Part shown: positions 46,328-58,519 of the stretch, in pieces
Layout: every line of letters starts with the position of its first letter
Position numbering within the stretch: position 1 is the first letter of the stretch
Source of the DNA: Leucogyrophana mollusca
Taxonomy: Eukaryota > Basidiomycota > Agaricomycetes > Boletales
DNA length: 64,000 nucleotides
NCBI GenBank assembly: GCA_021014945.1
Contig: MU266327.1
Location: 496,001-560,000, forward strand
Direction: 5' to 3'
Made by a program: the position numbers and the translations under genes
The notes under the pieces: generated by a model
Told to the model about the DNA's origin: nothing
Databases searched by the model: none
The model's input: only the letters and a program-made list of their open reading frames with translations

Positions 46328-48025
46328 TCATTCTAAATTATCGCCGCCCCCTTCTTCATTTTCTCTGTCTCCGGCGAGTGTGCCATCGAGGAGTGTGCGG
46401 ACAGCCCTCCACCTTCTGTCGTATTCCTCAGCCTCAGCCTCACCCGCGTCCGGATACTCCATTGCCTCATCATCCCATAAAGTCGCAATCCACACGTCAG
46501 CTCGGAGTATACTTGACAGGAATGCTGCAACAGCATCGGGATTCTCCAACTTCGAGTTTCCCAGGTGTAGCTCGTCAAGGCGGCTGAAAATGATGCCACC
46601 TCTGGAGTATTTCAGGGATGCTTGGTTGGACTCGATGGAAGAGAAGTCGATAATAACGGCCAACTGGCGAAGGGAAGGACATTGTCCAAGAACCGACAGT
46701 AACCCTTGTGATGTGGCTCGTGTTGGCGTTCGCCAGCCACACGTGCGATTAAGCAGAAGTATTTCAAGGCATGGGAAGGCCCCCGCAATTTCCTTCAAAT
46801 CAATGTCGTTTAGTATGAAATCGCTTTGGAACTCGAGCTCCAGATGCAACAGGTCGCGGTAGCGCAGCAAAGGCCGAAAAGCTTCAATGGTAATGATATA
46901 GCCGGGAGGATCGACGTGGTCCAGGAGCACGACTTCTTCATTCAAGTCGTTTATGACAATCCTGGTCAGTGTCTTTCCCAAGTTCATGGGAGACAAGCTG
47001 GCGAAAAATTGGCCAATGACAGCGGCCGGAGAGGCGGTAAGACAGTGGACATTCAAAGTGTCTGTGGATGCCTGGGTCTGCTCCATGAAACTGGCGACTG
47101 TGACCAAACTGCTGGCCGATATGTCCAGCGAAGATATGCCGGGAAACGCTGGAGCGCGTGGGTGAGACTCTGGCAGAATGGAGTCTGGGAGCATGAAGGT
47201 GAGATGCGTCAACGATGGTGCGCGGGCGAGGCAAACCATTGCCGAAGGGGTCAACATTCCGCAAACCAGCTTTTCTAGACGGCGAAGTCGACACACGGAT
47301 CTAGATAGGACTTCCATGATTGGACCATTACTTGGTATCCGGCCAGTGAAAGCTAGGCATTTTAGCTGAGGGCAAATGTCGCCCAGGGAAGACAGCATAG
47401 ACAATTCCCTCGGGGCCATCATATGGGAGTTGGTGGTGATAATGAGGGAGCCCAGTCGGGTAGACAGAAGTTGTTCCAGCACTGGAAAATTCGCTGGTTC
47501 AAGGTACCATTTGAGGGTGGTGAGATTGGGGAGAAGGGTAGTCTTGATTGGTGAAGAACTGAGCTCGCCGAATACCTCTGGAGAAATTCTGATACACATT
47601 GGCGGCACTGTGAGAGTTGAACCATATGCGCCGGACAGAGATCGGACGCGTGGAGCGTATTTGTGGAATATAGCCCAGTCTGACAGAACCATGGGTCTAT
47701 GAAAAACCTTGATGAAGAACTTTATAATATGCAGACCTGGTGAACAAGCATAACTTACAATAACCTGGATGAGGGTTGTATCTTTATGTGGGGCCATCCC
47801 CCACAAATCCCGAGGCAAGCATTGGATTAGTCTTGCCAGACAGTCTAAATCCCCCCATTGAACATCTAATGCAGCTTCTTGGAACGCGCGACACGTTCTT
47901 GCGAGGGCGGCGAGTGTTTTTCTAGCATCCATGGGAGCTCTCCATGCGAGAGGACCGTCGTCGGTGTCGAATAATCGATAAAACACACAGAGCTGTATTT
48001 CTGGGATGAGGAGACACGGATGCAT
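46328..48025 (-). CDS. Mushroom-type F-box/leucine-rich protein
   Basis: The proposed start at 48025 gives MHPCLLIPEIQLCVFYRLFD, followed by LAALARTCRAFQEAALDVQW and DLDCLARLIQCLPRDLW, the F-box-like N-terminus common in Agaricomycetes (F-box proteins choose substrates for SCF ubiquitin ligases). One frame then continues through weak leucine-rich repeats (LPNLTTLKWYLEPANFPVLE, CPQLKCLAFTGRIPSNGP, LTHLTFMLPDSILPE, FPCLEILLLNRTCGWRTPT). It ends in an acidic tail, with the stop at 46328. The frame is open upstream to 48166, but that part does not look like this family. An internally deleted copy is found at 21455-22625. Confidence 0.75.
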   Translation of the reverse strand: MHPCLLIPEIQLCVFYRLFDTDDGPLAWRAPMDARKTLAALARTCRAFQEAALDVQWGDLDCLARLIQCLPRDLWGMAPHKDTTLIQVIVSYACSPGLHIIKFFIKVFHRPMVLSDWAIFHKYAPRVRSLSGAYGSTLTVPPMCIRISPEVFGELSSSPIKTTLLPNLTTLKWYLEPANFPVLEQLLSTRLGSLIITTNSHMMAPRELSMLSSLGDICPQLKCLAFTGRIPSNGPIMEVLSRSVCRLRRLEKLVCGMLTPSAMVCLARAPSLTHLTFMLPDSILPESHPRAPAFPGISSLDISASSLVTVASFMEQTQASTDTLNVHCLTASPAAVIGQFFASLSPMNLGKTLTRIVINDLNEEVVLLDHVDPPGYIITIEAFRPLLRYRDLLHLELEFQSDFILNDIDLKEIAGAFPCLEILLLNRTCGWRTPTRATSQGLLSVLGQCPSLRQLAVIIDFSSIESNQASLKYSRGGIIFSRLDELHLGNSKLENPDAVAAFLSSILRADVWIATLWDDEAMEYPDAGEAEAEEYDRRWRAVRTLLDGTLAGDRENEEGGGDNLE

Positions 48026-49767
48026 TATTACCGAGGTCAGGGTCTGAGACGACCATGAATTAGGGCCTATCGGTACAGTGAGTGTTTTCGATACACGTCT
48101 CCATATCTTGCAACTCACAGTATTAATGTTATCTGTATGCAGCGTTGGTGTCTCGATGCGGCTCAAGAACTTGAGAACACTTCCGTGGCTGTGAAAGAAA
48201 TTAGAATCGGAGCCGAAGCTTCGTCACGGCGTGGTCGATCTACAGACTATACCTGTATTATGTCTCGCGCCAACTATAAACACTTGGATATCAGCCATCT
48301 ACTCAAAGGGCGTTCAAATGTTAGGAGAGTCAGGGTACTGGGAGCCTGGGAGGGATCTCGGGGCTGCTGGGTGATTTTACCACGCGTGGGCACTCGGCAC
48401 GATGTTCACCAGGTTGTAGCGATCCTCATGCGGGTTTATGCCTCGTGGAATAAATCAAGGATAGCAGCGGTTTTCCTCACGACGTGCTGTTGCCTGTAGG
48501 CAATCGTCATGTTAGTGATCGCGGCGGGCATGATCCTTAGCCCCCGCGACGCGCGTCATGGAAACATTCGGTACGTTCGGATCTCCTACCACCCTGTAGC
48601 TGTCTCAATGGACACTCGCAGTGTCGCACAACTTGCTGTGGTCACTGAATCAGAACAAGCAGGTAAAGCCTCCGAGTCGCGGGTGTGGGACGGCTTCAAT
48701 GCGTCACGTAAACCTCGTTGTAAGTTTGTGTGATCTGCGGGTTTGCGCAGCGAGCTACTTATGCGGTGGGTCCTAAAGTTCTTATGCTGGAAAGCTCATT
48801 GGTAGGTGAGTATTATAATCATCACACTCGGGTTGTGTCCTGATAATTAGATTGAGAGAAAATTGTTTCAGTTTGTGCATACTAGACTACCGGCTGCCTG
48901 CGGCTGCAATTCAACGATATAACATTGGGATTTACTCTGATCGATATCACTCCAGCGTCGTCCTGAACGCAGGACACAGGACAAGCATTGGACGGTTCCT
49001 GCAAATCGGACTGGCCGACGATTTGGCGACTCAGGAGGTGCCTCCCGAACCGCATGTACCGGGTACACAGTCAATTGCCGCCCCCCAATCGAGGGGATCA
49101 CATTCTAATTTTCTTAGGGAGGGTGAGACCTATGCACATGTCATAACCATCGGGTTTCACGATGGATAGATATCCCTTTTGACAGGGACCAGATCTGACA
49201 GAGTCCTTAAACGATCGGGTCTGGAGTATTGCTGCATGATCAGCGGTAAAGTACATCATTATATTGCAGCTTTTTGGGGAGTCTGTTTTGGAAGGCAAGA
49301 ACCCCAGCTGCGCATTTTCTTCACCTTACTGTGGGCAGCTGACTCCAACTACCGTGACTTATTTCGTTCTTTATGTCACATAGGCTTTGGATGCCACTAC
49401 TTCAGTTCTTGGACTTATGCTGTGCGGCTCCTCGTGCTTACCAGAGGGAGCTTTGTATCACCTCACTACTCGTTAGCGCTTCCGTCGGTCAATGCGAGCA
49501 TAGTAGTCGCGGATTCACGTCATCACTCACCATCGTTAAAATTTACAGCAAGCACCAACGGCACTGACGGACAACAGAAGACCCAATAATTGTATCCATT
49601 GGATTCGTTGCGTGCTATCGTCCGCAGTGTCTCGCCTAAATTCCCGCTACCTATGGTAGTGGGTCTTGTGGAACTTCAATTTTTCACTTTTGGCAGAAGA
49701 TTCCACGATTTGATTATTGAAATTCGCTTCGGAAATTGCCGTTGGATGGTTGGCTGGGAAAGCTCCT
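48026..49767. other. Long stretch without a firm gene; probable 5' part of the mobile island
   Basis: Open frames of 63-136 codons exist on both strands, none with motifs or consistent splice borders. From about 49590 the base composition shifts to that of the Helitron gene. The 5' end of the element should lie in this stretch, but I could not place it: no clear TC-start with an adjoining known terminal motif was found. Confidence 0.4.
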
Positions 49768-50113
49768 ATGTCTGGAGCTCAATCCTTCGTCTCCTCGTTC
49801 AAAATGCCTCGCACGTTAGTTAACGGTATCTTGGCTACGGCGATATATGATGAGAATCAGCCGCGGGGAATGCTATCGCTGTCTTTCGCAAGACGTCTAG
49901 GTCTTCGCCAATTGAATGAAGAGCACGAATATCCTCTGCTGTCTGAACTCGGTGGTCGTTCCTTCACGACAGTTATACGTTTTCGGGTGGTTGAATCTCT
50001 ATCGGTCGATGTGGTTGTTGGCATGGATTGGATAGGAATGTGGCGCGCTGTAGGTGCAGAGGATTTGCCTGTTCGCAGGCTTTATTCGCCGTCCGAGGAA
50101 GTCGATGAACCGG
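49768..50113 (+). CDS. Retropepsin-like segment, probable first exon of the Helitron protein
   Basis: From MSGAQSFVSSFKMPRTL the frame reads LVNGILATAIYDEN, then MLSLSFARRLGL and VVESLSVDVVVGMDWIGMWR. The order resembles a retroviral-type aspartic protease fold, where the first motif would be D-S/T-G-A followed by FIS--LA--LGL, and the second is ILGMDWL. The catalytic Asp-Ser/Thr-Gly is not intact: only YDENQPRG stands at that place, so proteolysis is unlikely. Unspliced, the frame stops at 50121. A GTGAGT donor at 50114 and an AG at 50152-50153 would remove 40 nt and join it in phase to the Rep/helicase frame. Confidence 0.55.
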
Positions 50114-50153
50114 GTGAGTAAGAATCCTTATTTCAGTATTTAGCGCTCAAGAG

Positions 50154-53100
50154 AACTATTGAAAGTTATTGATGTCGATGGTTTGGGAGAGCAATCCTGC
50201 AGTGCCCATGTGGGTGTAGACCTTTGTTCTTCTGTTGAAGGCGAACGGATGATGGATTTCGAGTCTGCGAAGAGCAGGCGATTACACTCGGAGAGTCTCT
50301 TGAAAGATATTTATTGTTCGGGACGATCTGTTGGGGTAAGGACATCGATATTTACGGGAACGGAATCTTTGCGTACTTCTTTAGAGTTGCATGGGTTAGG
50401 ATGTGCCTCCTTGAATCTAACGGAGTGTCGTGAAATGCTTCTGTATCATTTATTGACCGGTTCGTGCGCCAAGTTTCTTCGTGGTGGTGAACGTCATATA
50501 GGTCGTCCTGTGGATAGGTCTGCCTGTCAAGAAATTGCACGGGGGATGGATGCATCCGATATTGTTAGATATAGTGTTGACGTTTTGTGTGGTAATTTTG
50601 GTGTGTCGGGAAGGGATATGTTCCTGGCTGCGAAAGCTGTCGGTGCAGTGGCTAGGTTGCCTGCATCGAATTTGAGGCGAGATATGAAACATGTTTTAGG
50701 GCGTTATGCCGATACATTTTCTGTGTCACCAAAGTCGGTCAGCGAATCATTGAAGGCGCTCGACAAAATGTCTAAGCCATCACTGATGGCAATGTGTACG
50801 CTGCACAGGTTGGATTCAGAAGGAGTCAAAGAAGATTTGAGAAATTCGTTGATGGTACATCTTTCGCGTGGACACTGTTTGCGCGTTTATCAGGCGCACG
50901 GTGGTGATGCTAGTGCCTGTTCTCAAGTCGTTACGGACAATATGCCTGACGATTCGAATCAGAGTTCCTCGGTGGCGCTAGATTGTAGTGAACTGCAGAT
51001 CCGCATTTTGTCGAGGGTTGTTGGCGAGATTACGGTATTGCCTTTACGTCGATTGCTTCGTGCTCACGGAGTGCGGTTTCCGGAAGGGGTTGGGATTTCT
51101 CAGTTGCGGAGAGTGTTAAAGAGGTATATTCGAGAGTTGAGTAAAGGGAAGTCTCGTGAGATGCGACGGGAACAGCAGACGCAACGACGCAACGAGTTGG
51201 CAGATAAAAAAAATAGTATCCGAGCAGCATGGCCGCAAAAGGTTTCGACTGTTTTAAAGGACAAGGTTTTGCGCCTGTTTAGAGAACAGACTTCGAGTCG
51301 TGTTCTTGCGTCTTTTACTTGTGCCGCTTGTGCGGAAACCATCCTTTGTAGCGATGAACGGTGCGTGCCGGTGGAATCGATTGATCTCAGCTTGTTGCGT
51401 CGTCCGGACAAACGTACTGATAAGGATGATGCATTAGTTGATCTGCATTGGATAGATACTGATTGTGGATCACCTGTTGCGAGCAACCTTGGAGTGGCTG
51501 GTGACGAGCATGTACTTGTTGATTCTGCTGGCCTGAAAACTATTGATGGCGTTGTTTACTTGAAACTTTGTGCGAGCTGCAATTCTTCTCTGTTACATGG
51601 GAAAACTCCGCCTCTGTCGTTGGCTAATCATAATTATATCGGTGAAATTCCCGATGAGCTTCGTGATTTGACTATCGTTGAAGAAGCGATGATTGCGCGC
51701 TGTCGAGCAAAATCATGGATTATTCAACTAAAGGAGGAAAATGGGCTGTCCACTTCACCCAATGTTCAGCGAGGTATGAAAGGCCATGTAATCATATATC
51801 CGCAGCAACCGTCTCGGTTAATGGAAGTATTGCCACCGTCGATTGAGGATGTAGTGACGCCGATTTGTGTGATCTTTGTGGGCGCTAAGCCACCCACCGA
51901 CGAATGGTTGCGAACGAAGGCCAGGCCGTTGGTTGTTCGAAAAGAGCGTGTTCGTGCTGCATTGATTTGGCTTCAGCAGCATAATCCTTATTACAAAGAC
52001 GTTGAAATCAATCATGTTGTTTTGGATGGACTTCAGCAAGAGCAGATTTTACCTGTTCATGTTGAGCATATTTTGCCTGGACAAGCTGATGATGCGTTGA
52101 CATCGCGATATGATGCTCTGGATGCCAAATTGGATGAGGCACGGTCTGTAAGCAATGGACGTCCTGGCGAATTGCCGTTTCAAAATGTTGTTATAGCCGA
52201 CGTTGACGGAAACGCACCATCGAATCAATTACGTGCGGCTGCTTTGCGTCACGTTAAAAGGCAAGGGGGTGGGTACATGGAAATTCCCCACGGGGGTTCA
52301 CCGGTAAATGAGTTTCTGAATACTAGTCTCTTTCCTATGATATACCCTACGCTGTATCCTTATGGTATAGGCGGTTTTGAAAACCCTGCAAGGAGTCAGA
52401 AATTGTCTATGAAAAGACAAGTGAAACATTTGTTGAACCTTGCGGATCACAGGTTTCAAGAGCATTATTCGTTTGCATTCACAGCTTTCAATGTGCTCCA
52501 ACGAAGAGCTGCTTTGCTACATTCGAGCTTGAAGGTCAATAGAGAAAACTTTGATGCGGTTTCGACTGATTTTGCGAATGTATCTCCGACGGCTGTTCGT
52601 ACGGTAACTGAGCGCGTCTCGAAGGGTGACTTTAGCACTGTTTATACACCTGAGGAACGGAAGGTGCATAACTTACTTAAACAAGTGAACATCGTAACGT
52701 CTCATGTTCCTGGGTCATCTGCAGCTAGAGTTGTGATGAGGAACGAAATAAGGGGATTGATATTCGACCAAGGATTACCTAGCTTTTATATTACTATTAA
52801 TCCTGCAGATGTGTTCAATCCCCTCGTAAAGTTTTTGGCGGGTGCTGAAATCGACGTGGATCGGTTGTTGCCAGCGCAGGTTCCCGATTATTGGTCGCAG
52901 TCTATATTGGTTGCAAGAAATCCAGTTATCGCGGCGAAGTTCTTCAATGTTTACATGAAATCTTTTATCTCTGCTTTACTTGGCTTTGATCCAAAGCGTG
53001 AAGATAACGAAGGGGGGGTACTTGGTGTCGTGAAAGCGCATTATGGTTGTGTTGAGGCTCAAGGCCGTGGTACGCTACATTGTCACATGTTGGTGTGGGT

Positions 53101-56100
53101 GGAGGGAGGACTGGACCCTAATGAGATCAAGCAGCGCATTGTCGATAATGGTGATCAAGAATTTCGAGATCGATTATTGGCATATTTGGACGACAGCATT
53201 TCCAACTGTATCCCTAACGATCCGAATCCAGGTCAGAGTGAAGATGTCCCTGCTTCTCGATTTCATCCGTGTTCTGTACGAGGTGTAGACAAAATGTTAT
53301 CTGGGGAGGCTATGAGACGCGCGCGAGAGAAAGATTTACATCACCTGGCGAGTTGTTGTCAATCACACGTTCATACTGGAACTTGTTACAAGTATTGGAA
53401 GGGGCCTCCCGATCCACGAACGTGTCGTTTTGATTTGGATGAAGACAACTTTTGTGGGCGAAGTTATGTTGATTACGACTCGGGAGAAATTTGCTTGCGA
53501 TGTTTGGACGGCATGGTTAACAATTTCAATGAGACGATTCTCGAGGCGGTCCGATCCAACATGGATATCAAATTTATTGGCTCAGGCGCATCTGCAAAGG
53601 CGATTTTGTATTATATCACAGACTATATCACCAAATCGCAGTTAAAGGCTCACGTTGCATTTGCGGCATTAGAGATGGCAGTCAATAAACTTGGTGTTTA
53701 CAATCCATCGGATGACGATTTGACACTGCGTGCGAAGAGGTTGTTACAAAAATGTGCATATGCAATGATATCTCACCAAGAGTTATCTGCTCAACAGGTT
53801 TGTTCCTATTTGTTGGATTACGAAGATCACTTCACTAGTCATTCGTATCGTAATTTCTTTTGGGGAAATTTCGAACGTTATATCGAACAGAGTGACCCGA
53901 GTCCGGAATGTCAAGTTGATAGCCATGCTGCGAGGACTGATACGTCTGTGGCCGGTGAGAATGAAGCAAGTGATGTTGACGTATCGTCATCGGATGGACA
54001 GCCCGCGAATGATAATGAGCATTGTTCGCTTAATAACGATGGTACCGTTCTTGATGAACTTGCTACAAATGCTTTGGCGGCCGAAGAAATTGGAATTACT
54101 TCTGACGAAGAAGGCCGGTTAATTCCTAAGTGTGGTCAAGTGACGGATTATCGTTTTCGACAGGGTGATTTGAAGGCATTGTGTGTATGGGACTATATTG
54201 CGCAGATAGATAAGGTGAAAGTGCGTAAGAAAAACAACATATCTGAGTTCGAGGAAGAGACGGATGACGAACAGATGGAAGAGTGTTTAGAAGATTGTGA
54301 AGTCATGCATGACTCTGTAGGAGTGTGTTCAATCGAAGATCTTCTCGAAGACGATTCTCACCAACGACCATTGTTTAACCTTGCACCAGAACATATGGAA
54401 TATAGTACACACGTTTTGAAAGTTCGTAGTGCGTCGCGACGATTAGTTCCTGTCCCAATCGGATCCAGTATCCCAAGGCGAGATCGCGAGGACGTGCGCT
54501 CGCGTTATAGCCGTTTGATGTTGATTTTTTTCAAACCATGGACAAATCCCTCTGATCTGCGCATTAAAGGACAGTCTTGGAATGACGCTTTTGACCAATT
54601 CTTGGTTGATTGTCCTGATCGATTTAGATTCGTTATGAAGAATATGCAGATATTTCACGAATGTCGCGATAGTCGTGACGATCACTTTCGGAAACGTCGG
54701 CAGTGTTCCAAGAATCGTTCGAATCGCATATCTGGGGAGGTGATGAACAGAGTCAGCGGACCTGACGATTTCGGTGAAGTTGAGGGTGTTGAAGATGCGA
54801 TATTAGAGCACTTACAGTCAATCGATAGCTGTAGATCACTTCGACGGGCGCTAGCGCGTGATAACGTATTGGAATGCGTGACTTGTATTGAGAAAGCTGG
54901 TCGCTTTGATATGCCCGATAACGAAGATGTCACAATGTGTGATGTCAACGTTCATTTTGACCGCACAGAGAAGCTAAGCATGAACGAGTATTTCAAAGAA
55001 GATTTGTGGAATCATGCTTACGACGAACGAAGGGAACGTTGGAAAAAGATCACTCAGACCAATGAGGGAGTCACCAACGGTTGTAATGCGATGTTGGGTG
55101 GAGGGGATCAAATGCAGCCATTGATCTTGGATGGAAATGCTTTCCGGAATCCACTTGAAGTTCCGGCACCTACGATGGTGCATCAGCCAATATTGCAGGA
55201 AGCGCCTCGCGATGTAAACATACCGGCGATGATAGAAGAATATGGTTTTAATACAGAACAAGCTAGAGCCTTCTCCATTGTTGCTGGACATACCACGTTG
55301 ATTCGTCCGGATCCTTTACGAATGTTTATTGGTGGGCCTGGTGGGACTGGAAAATCAAGGATTATCAGTGCATTGAAAGCCTATTTTGAACGAAAGGGTG
55401 AAGCACGTCGTTTTCGTCTGGCGTCTTTTATGGGGATAGCAGCTCGCAATATTTCCGGTATGACGCTTCATGCTGCTTTAGGTCTGAGTCAGCGTGCGCG
55501 AGGAAGTTCAGGAAGTAAGACGCGACGCGATTTAATGGCAATGTGGGAAGGCGTTGACTATCTCTTGATCGACGAGGTTTCGATGATTGGTTGCAATTTT
55601 TTGGTGCAGATTAGCGAAGCACTCACGGATGCAAAAGGCGTGGATGCGGCATTTGGAGGCATCAATGTTGTGTTTGCAGGTGATTTCGCACAATTGCCTC
55701 CTGTTGGACAGGCGAGATTGTATGCGCATATAAACCTGGCAAAGGTGAGAAACACAAAGTGGGGTCAAAATCTGGTTTTTGGTAAGTTATTATGGTTAAC
55801 GGTGAAAACGGTCGTCCTGCTCGACAAAGTAATGCGCCAAGCGGGGTCGACAAATGTCCGCTTTGTTGAATTGTTAGGACGATTACGTTTGGGTAAATGC
55901 ACCAAAGAGGATTTCGACATTCTCAACAGTCGCTTACTGTCTACAGTGAACCCAGAATGGACATCGCCTGGATGGTTAGATGCACCTATCATTGTTTCAG
56001 ATAATGATGTCAAGGATAAAATCAACGAACGGGCTGCCATTGCCTTTGCTCAGCGTACGGGAAAACCGATACACTGGTATTACTGTACGGACAGAATTAA

Positions 56101-57031
56101 AGGCAAAATCGTCAATGATAGCGGTCTGAAAGAACATCTTCATGGCCTACATTCGGGAACGACCAAGCAAAGTTTGGGCAAATTGCCTCTCGTTATAGGC
56201 ATGCCTGTCATGATTACCCACAATTTTGACGTTGACGCTGGAATTGTCAATGGATGTGTGGGCACTTTGAGTGCTATTCGTTACATGGTTGATGCTGACG
56301 GATTTCGCCATGCAACCTCGTGCGTGGTCGATACGCCGGGTATCTCCGGTGAAGCGCTCCCTGCTCTTGAAGTTGGAGAATCTGCCGCTGTCGAAGGATC
56401 TCAAGAGATCACTATTATGCATCCGCATTCCAAACGCAGTTGCACTGTATATCGTACTCAAGTTCCCATCGTACCTGCATTTGCTTTAACCGCGCATAAA
56501 TCACAGGGACAGACATTGGACAAGGCCATTGTTGACATCGAAAGCTGTGGTGGAACAGAAAGCCCTTACGTAATGTGTTCGAGGGTAACGTCTTTGGATG
56601 GTCTGCTCATTTTGCGACCGTTCAAAATCTCCAAAATCACTAGTCACCAATCTGAAGACGCTAGACGAGAGGACCAACGCCTATATTACCTCAGTCTCCA
56701 AACTATTGTCGACACTGGATCCGAGGCCGAAAGAGCATCAGCGCAAGCTATTCTCTGCAAGACTGCCTTTAACTCGCACATCGATGCCCAATTGGATGGA
56801 CCCATCGATGAGGACGCTACATCAAAACCGATGGACACCTCGAAGCGTCGCCTTGACTGTCTCCAGAAAGACATTATACGGATGACGAACGAATCAGTTG
56901 GTGGTCCACAACGACCGGTCCATACCAAAAAATCTGCGAAGCGCAAAAGGGCTGACGTCGTTCATTCTCAACGGGATTTGGAACAAGTTCCAATGTCTCG
57001 CCTGCCAAAAGCTAGACGCCTTGCATTATAA
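50154..57031 (+). CDS. Helitron Rep/helicase transposase (RepHel)
   Basis: An uninterrupted frame of about 2290 codons; the first internal ATG is near 50249, or the frame continues from the exon ending at 50113. Positions are counted from 50159. N-terminal unknown region; Cys pairs near residue 385 (FTCAACAETILCSDERC); a DUF6570-like domain at about 460-620; the Helitron Rep N-domain at about 750-960; the HUH motif GTLHCHMLVWVEGG at about 973; the two-tyrosine motif YYITDYITKS at about 1148. A PIF1-type helicase follows: Walker A FIGGPGGTGKSRII (about 1723), Walker B YLLIDEVSMIG (about 1800), GDFAQLPPVG (about 1840), GMPVMITHNFDVDAGIVNG and TAHKSQGQTLDKAI (about 2111). HUH, both tyrosines and both Walker motifs are intact, so it could be active. 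AT-rich codon use sets it apart from host genes. Confidence 0.95.
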
Positions 57032-57173
57032 CACGATGTTATGCCATTGTAAGCCAATTTACATTTATTGTGGTTGTAATCTCAATGTTCGAATTCAGAC
57101 TGTCACAGGAATAGCTATATAACATACAAATCGTCGATCTTATTGGCCTTGTCTTTGTCGTTGGTTTATCAAT

Positions 57174-57835
57174 ATGCAAACATCATCTAGTTCATCCCAT
57201 CGCAGTAAGCTCGACAATAACTTACTTGACAGACAGCTCTAACTTCCGTAGTATTCGATGTTTTTGACCTGATATATAACATATTGGGTCACCTTTCTCT
57301 AGGCAATCTCGTGTCCACTTCTCGTGTCAATCGCATGTTTCGAAACTGTTACTGGAAGATCGCGCGTACTCATTATACCGATGTTCTGCACGTATACGTT
57401 GGGAACGATATTGCTGGATTCCAATCCGCAGTTAACGCTTGCGGTGGCGTAATCACTGGATCCACAGCGTTATTCGTGCTTTTGACACCGTCCTCGTGGG
57501 TTCCACAAGATCTCAACATCGTCGTACCCCATCGGCGATCCACATCGATAATATCCTATCTGCAGCGCAGATCCTTCGTGATAGTAAACGACGACACTTC
57601 TCACATCAAATGGCCGTTCCTCCGCTATGTGGCATCGCATATTGTTCTATTACAGGGTCAACATCGAGTCACTGTGACAGAAAGTATTGACGCCAGCGTG
57701 TTAACCGTCATTCTCGCATCCGCCATTTTCACCACGGTCGTTCATACGATCGTGAGCCGGGCGGTCCATACACTCGGAGGAGCAATAGCGATTAGAAACA
57801 ACCTTGTGACATCGCACAAATTACGAAAGAAGTAG
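57174..57835 (+). CDS. F-box-like protein with a nucleotidyltransferase-like core, copy 1
   Basis: Exon 57174-57204 (MQTSSSSSHR) splices over 47 nt to 57252, giving FDVFDLIYNILGHLSLGNLV and STSRVNRMFRNCYWKIARTH, an F-box-like start. The core reads GGVITGSTALFVLL, then WVPQDLNIVVP and STSIISYLQRRSFVIV. The pattern SGS-AL----P followed by D/N-D/N-I-VP resembles nucleotidyltransferase-fold proteins, and the same pattern is in the neighbouring minus-strand gene. The end after TSHKLRKK may not be final: another intron could join the exon at 57898-58365. Function unknown. Confidence 0.55.
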
Positions 57836-57897
57836 AAAGCCGGGTAGTAAGTACCATTTATTATCGAGAGTTAATAGTGTCTTACTTGTCTTGCCAG

Positions 57898-58365
57898 CAC
57901 CAAGAAAGAAGATATACTGGTCTACTTTTTGGTCGTCAAAGTGACGCTCCCGATTTAGTACTGGTGCCTATTGATTCAAACGTTCCAGACATCGAGTCTA
58001 TCGACGATATATGCACAACAGATTGGATGCTCGAATTTCGGCGTCGAGAACCATTGTGCCTGATCAACCACACTCGCGTTATCTTACTCGACACCTCTGC
58101 GGCAACGTCGTCTTCTAACCATGCTTATACCGTCTGCACCGAATCACTGCAAGACGCTGCCAACGAACCGAATATTCTACTCATGCGGATCTTCGGCATC
58201 CCAAACTTCGTTCACAATGAATCTGAGCAGATACCATGTGGAAACATGCTTGTCGTCAAACACACCCTACACACACCTTTACGCATTATTGACATTGCTC
58301 CTGATGATATTGATGCCATTGTTTGTTTGTTAATCGTGTATGTGATCTCTCTGTATACTGTATGA
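57898..58365 (+). CDS. Unknown exon or separate gene after the F-box-like gene
   Basis: An AG acceptor at 57896-57897 starts a frame that has no ATG at its head, so it should be a downstream exon. It reads YTGLLFGRQSDAPDLVLVPI, then INHTRVILLDTSAATSSSNH, LLMRIFGIPNFVHNESEQIP and GNMLVVKHTLHTPLRIIDIA, with a hydrophobic C-terminal end and a stop at 58365. A donor at about 57750 (GTGAGC) would link it in phase to the preceding gene. No family recognised. Confidence 0.4.
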   Translation, partial: HQERRYTGLLFGRQSDAPDLVLVPIDSNVPDIESIDDICTTDWMLEFRRREPLCLINHTRVILLDTSAATSSSNHAYTVCTESLQDAANEPNILLMRIFGIPNFVHNESEQIPCGNMLVVKHTLHTPLRIIDIAPDDIDAIVCLLIVYVISLYTV

Positions 58366-58519
58366 TAAGACTGATGTAGTACACACCAGCGCATATAAAG
58401 CCGGCAACCAATTGCCACCCAACTTATTCGCAAAAGAGTAGCATCGTTAATTGGGATGTGTAAATTAATCATTGTTCACAATGTCACCTCGGGGATTTCG
58501 ATACAATTGACAATATATT

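Noticed and set aside
46242..46862. 206-codon plus-strand frame
   Set aside because: Antisense to the F-box gene; a related broken frame in the pseudogene copy is explained by the duplication.
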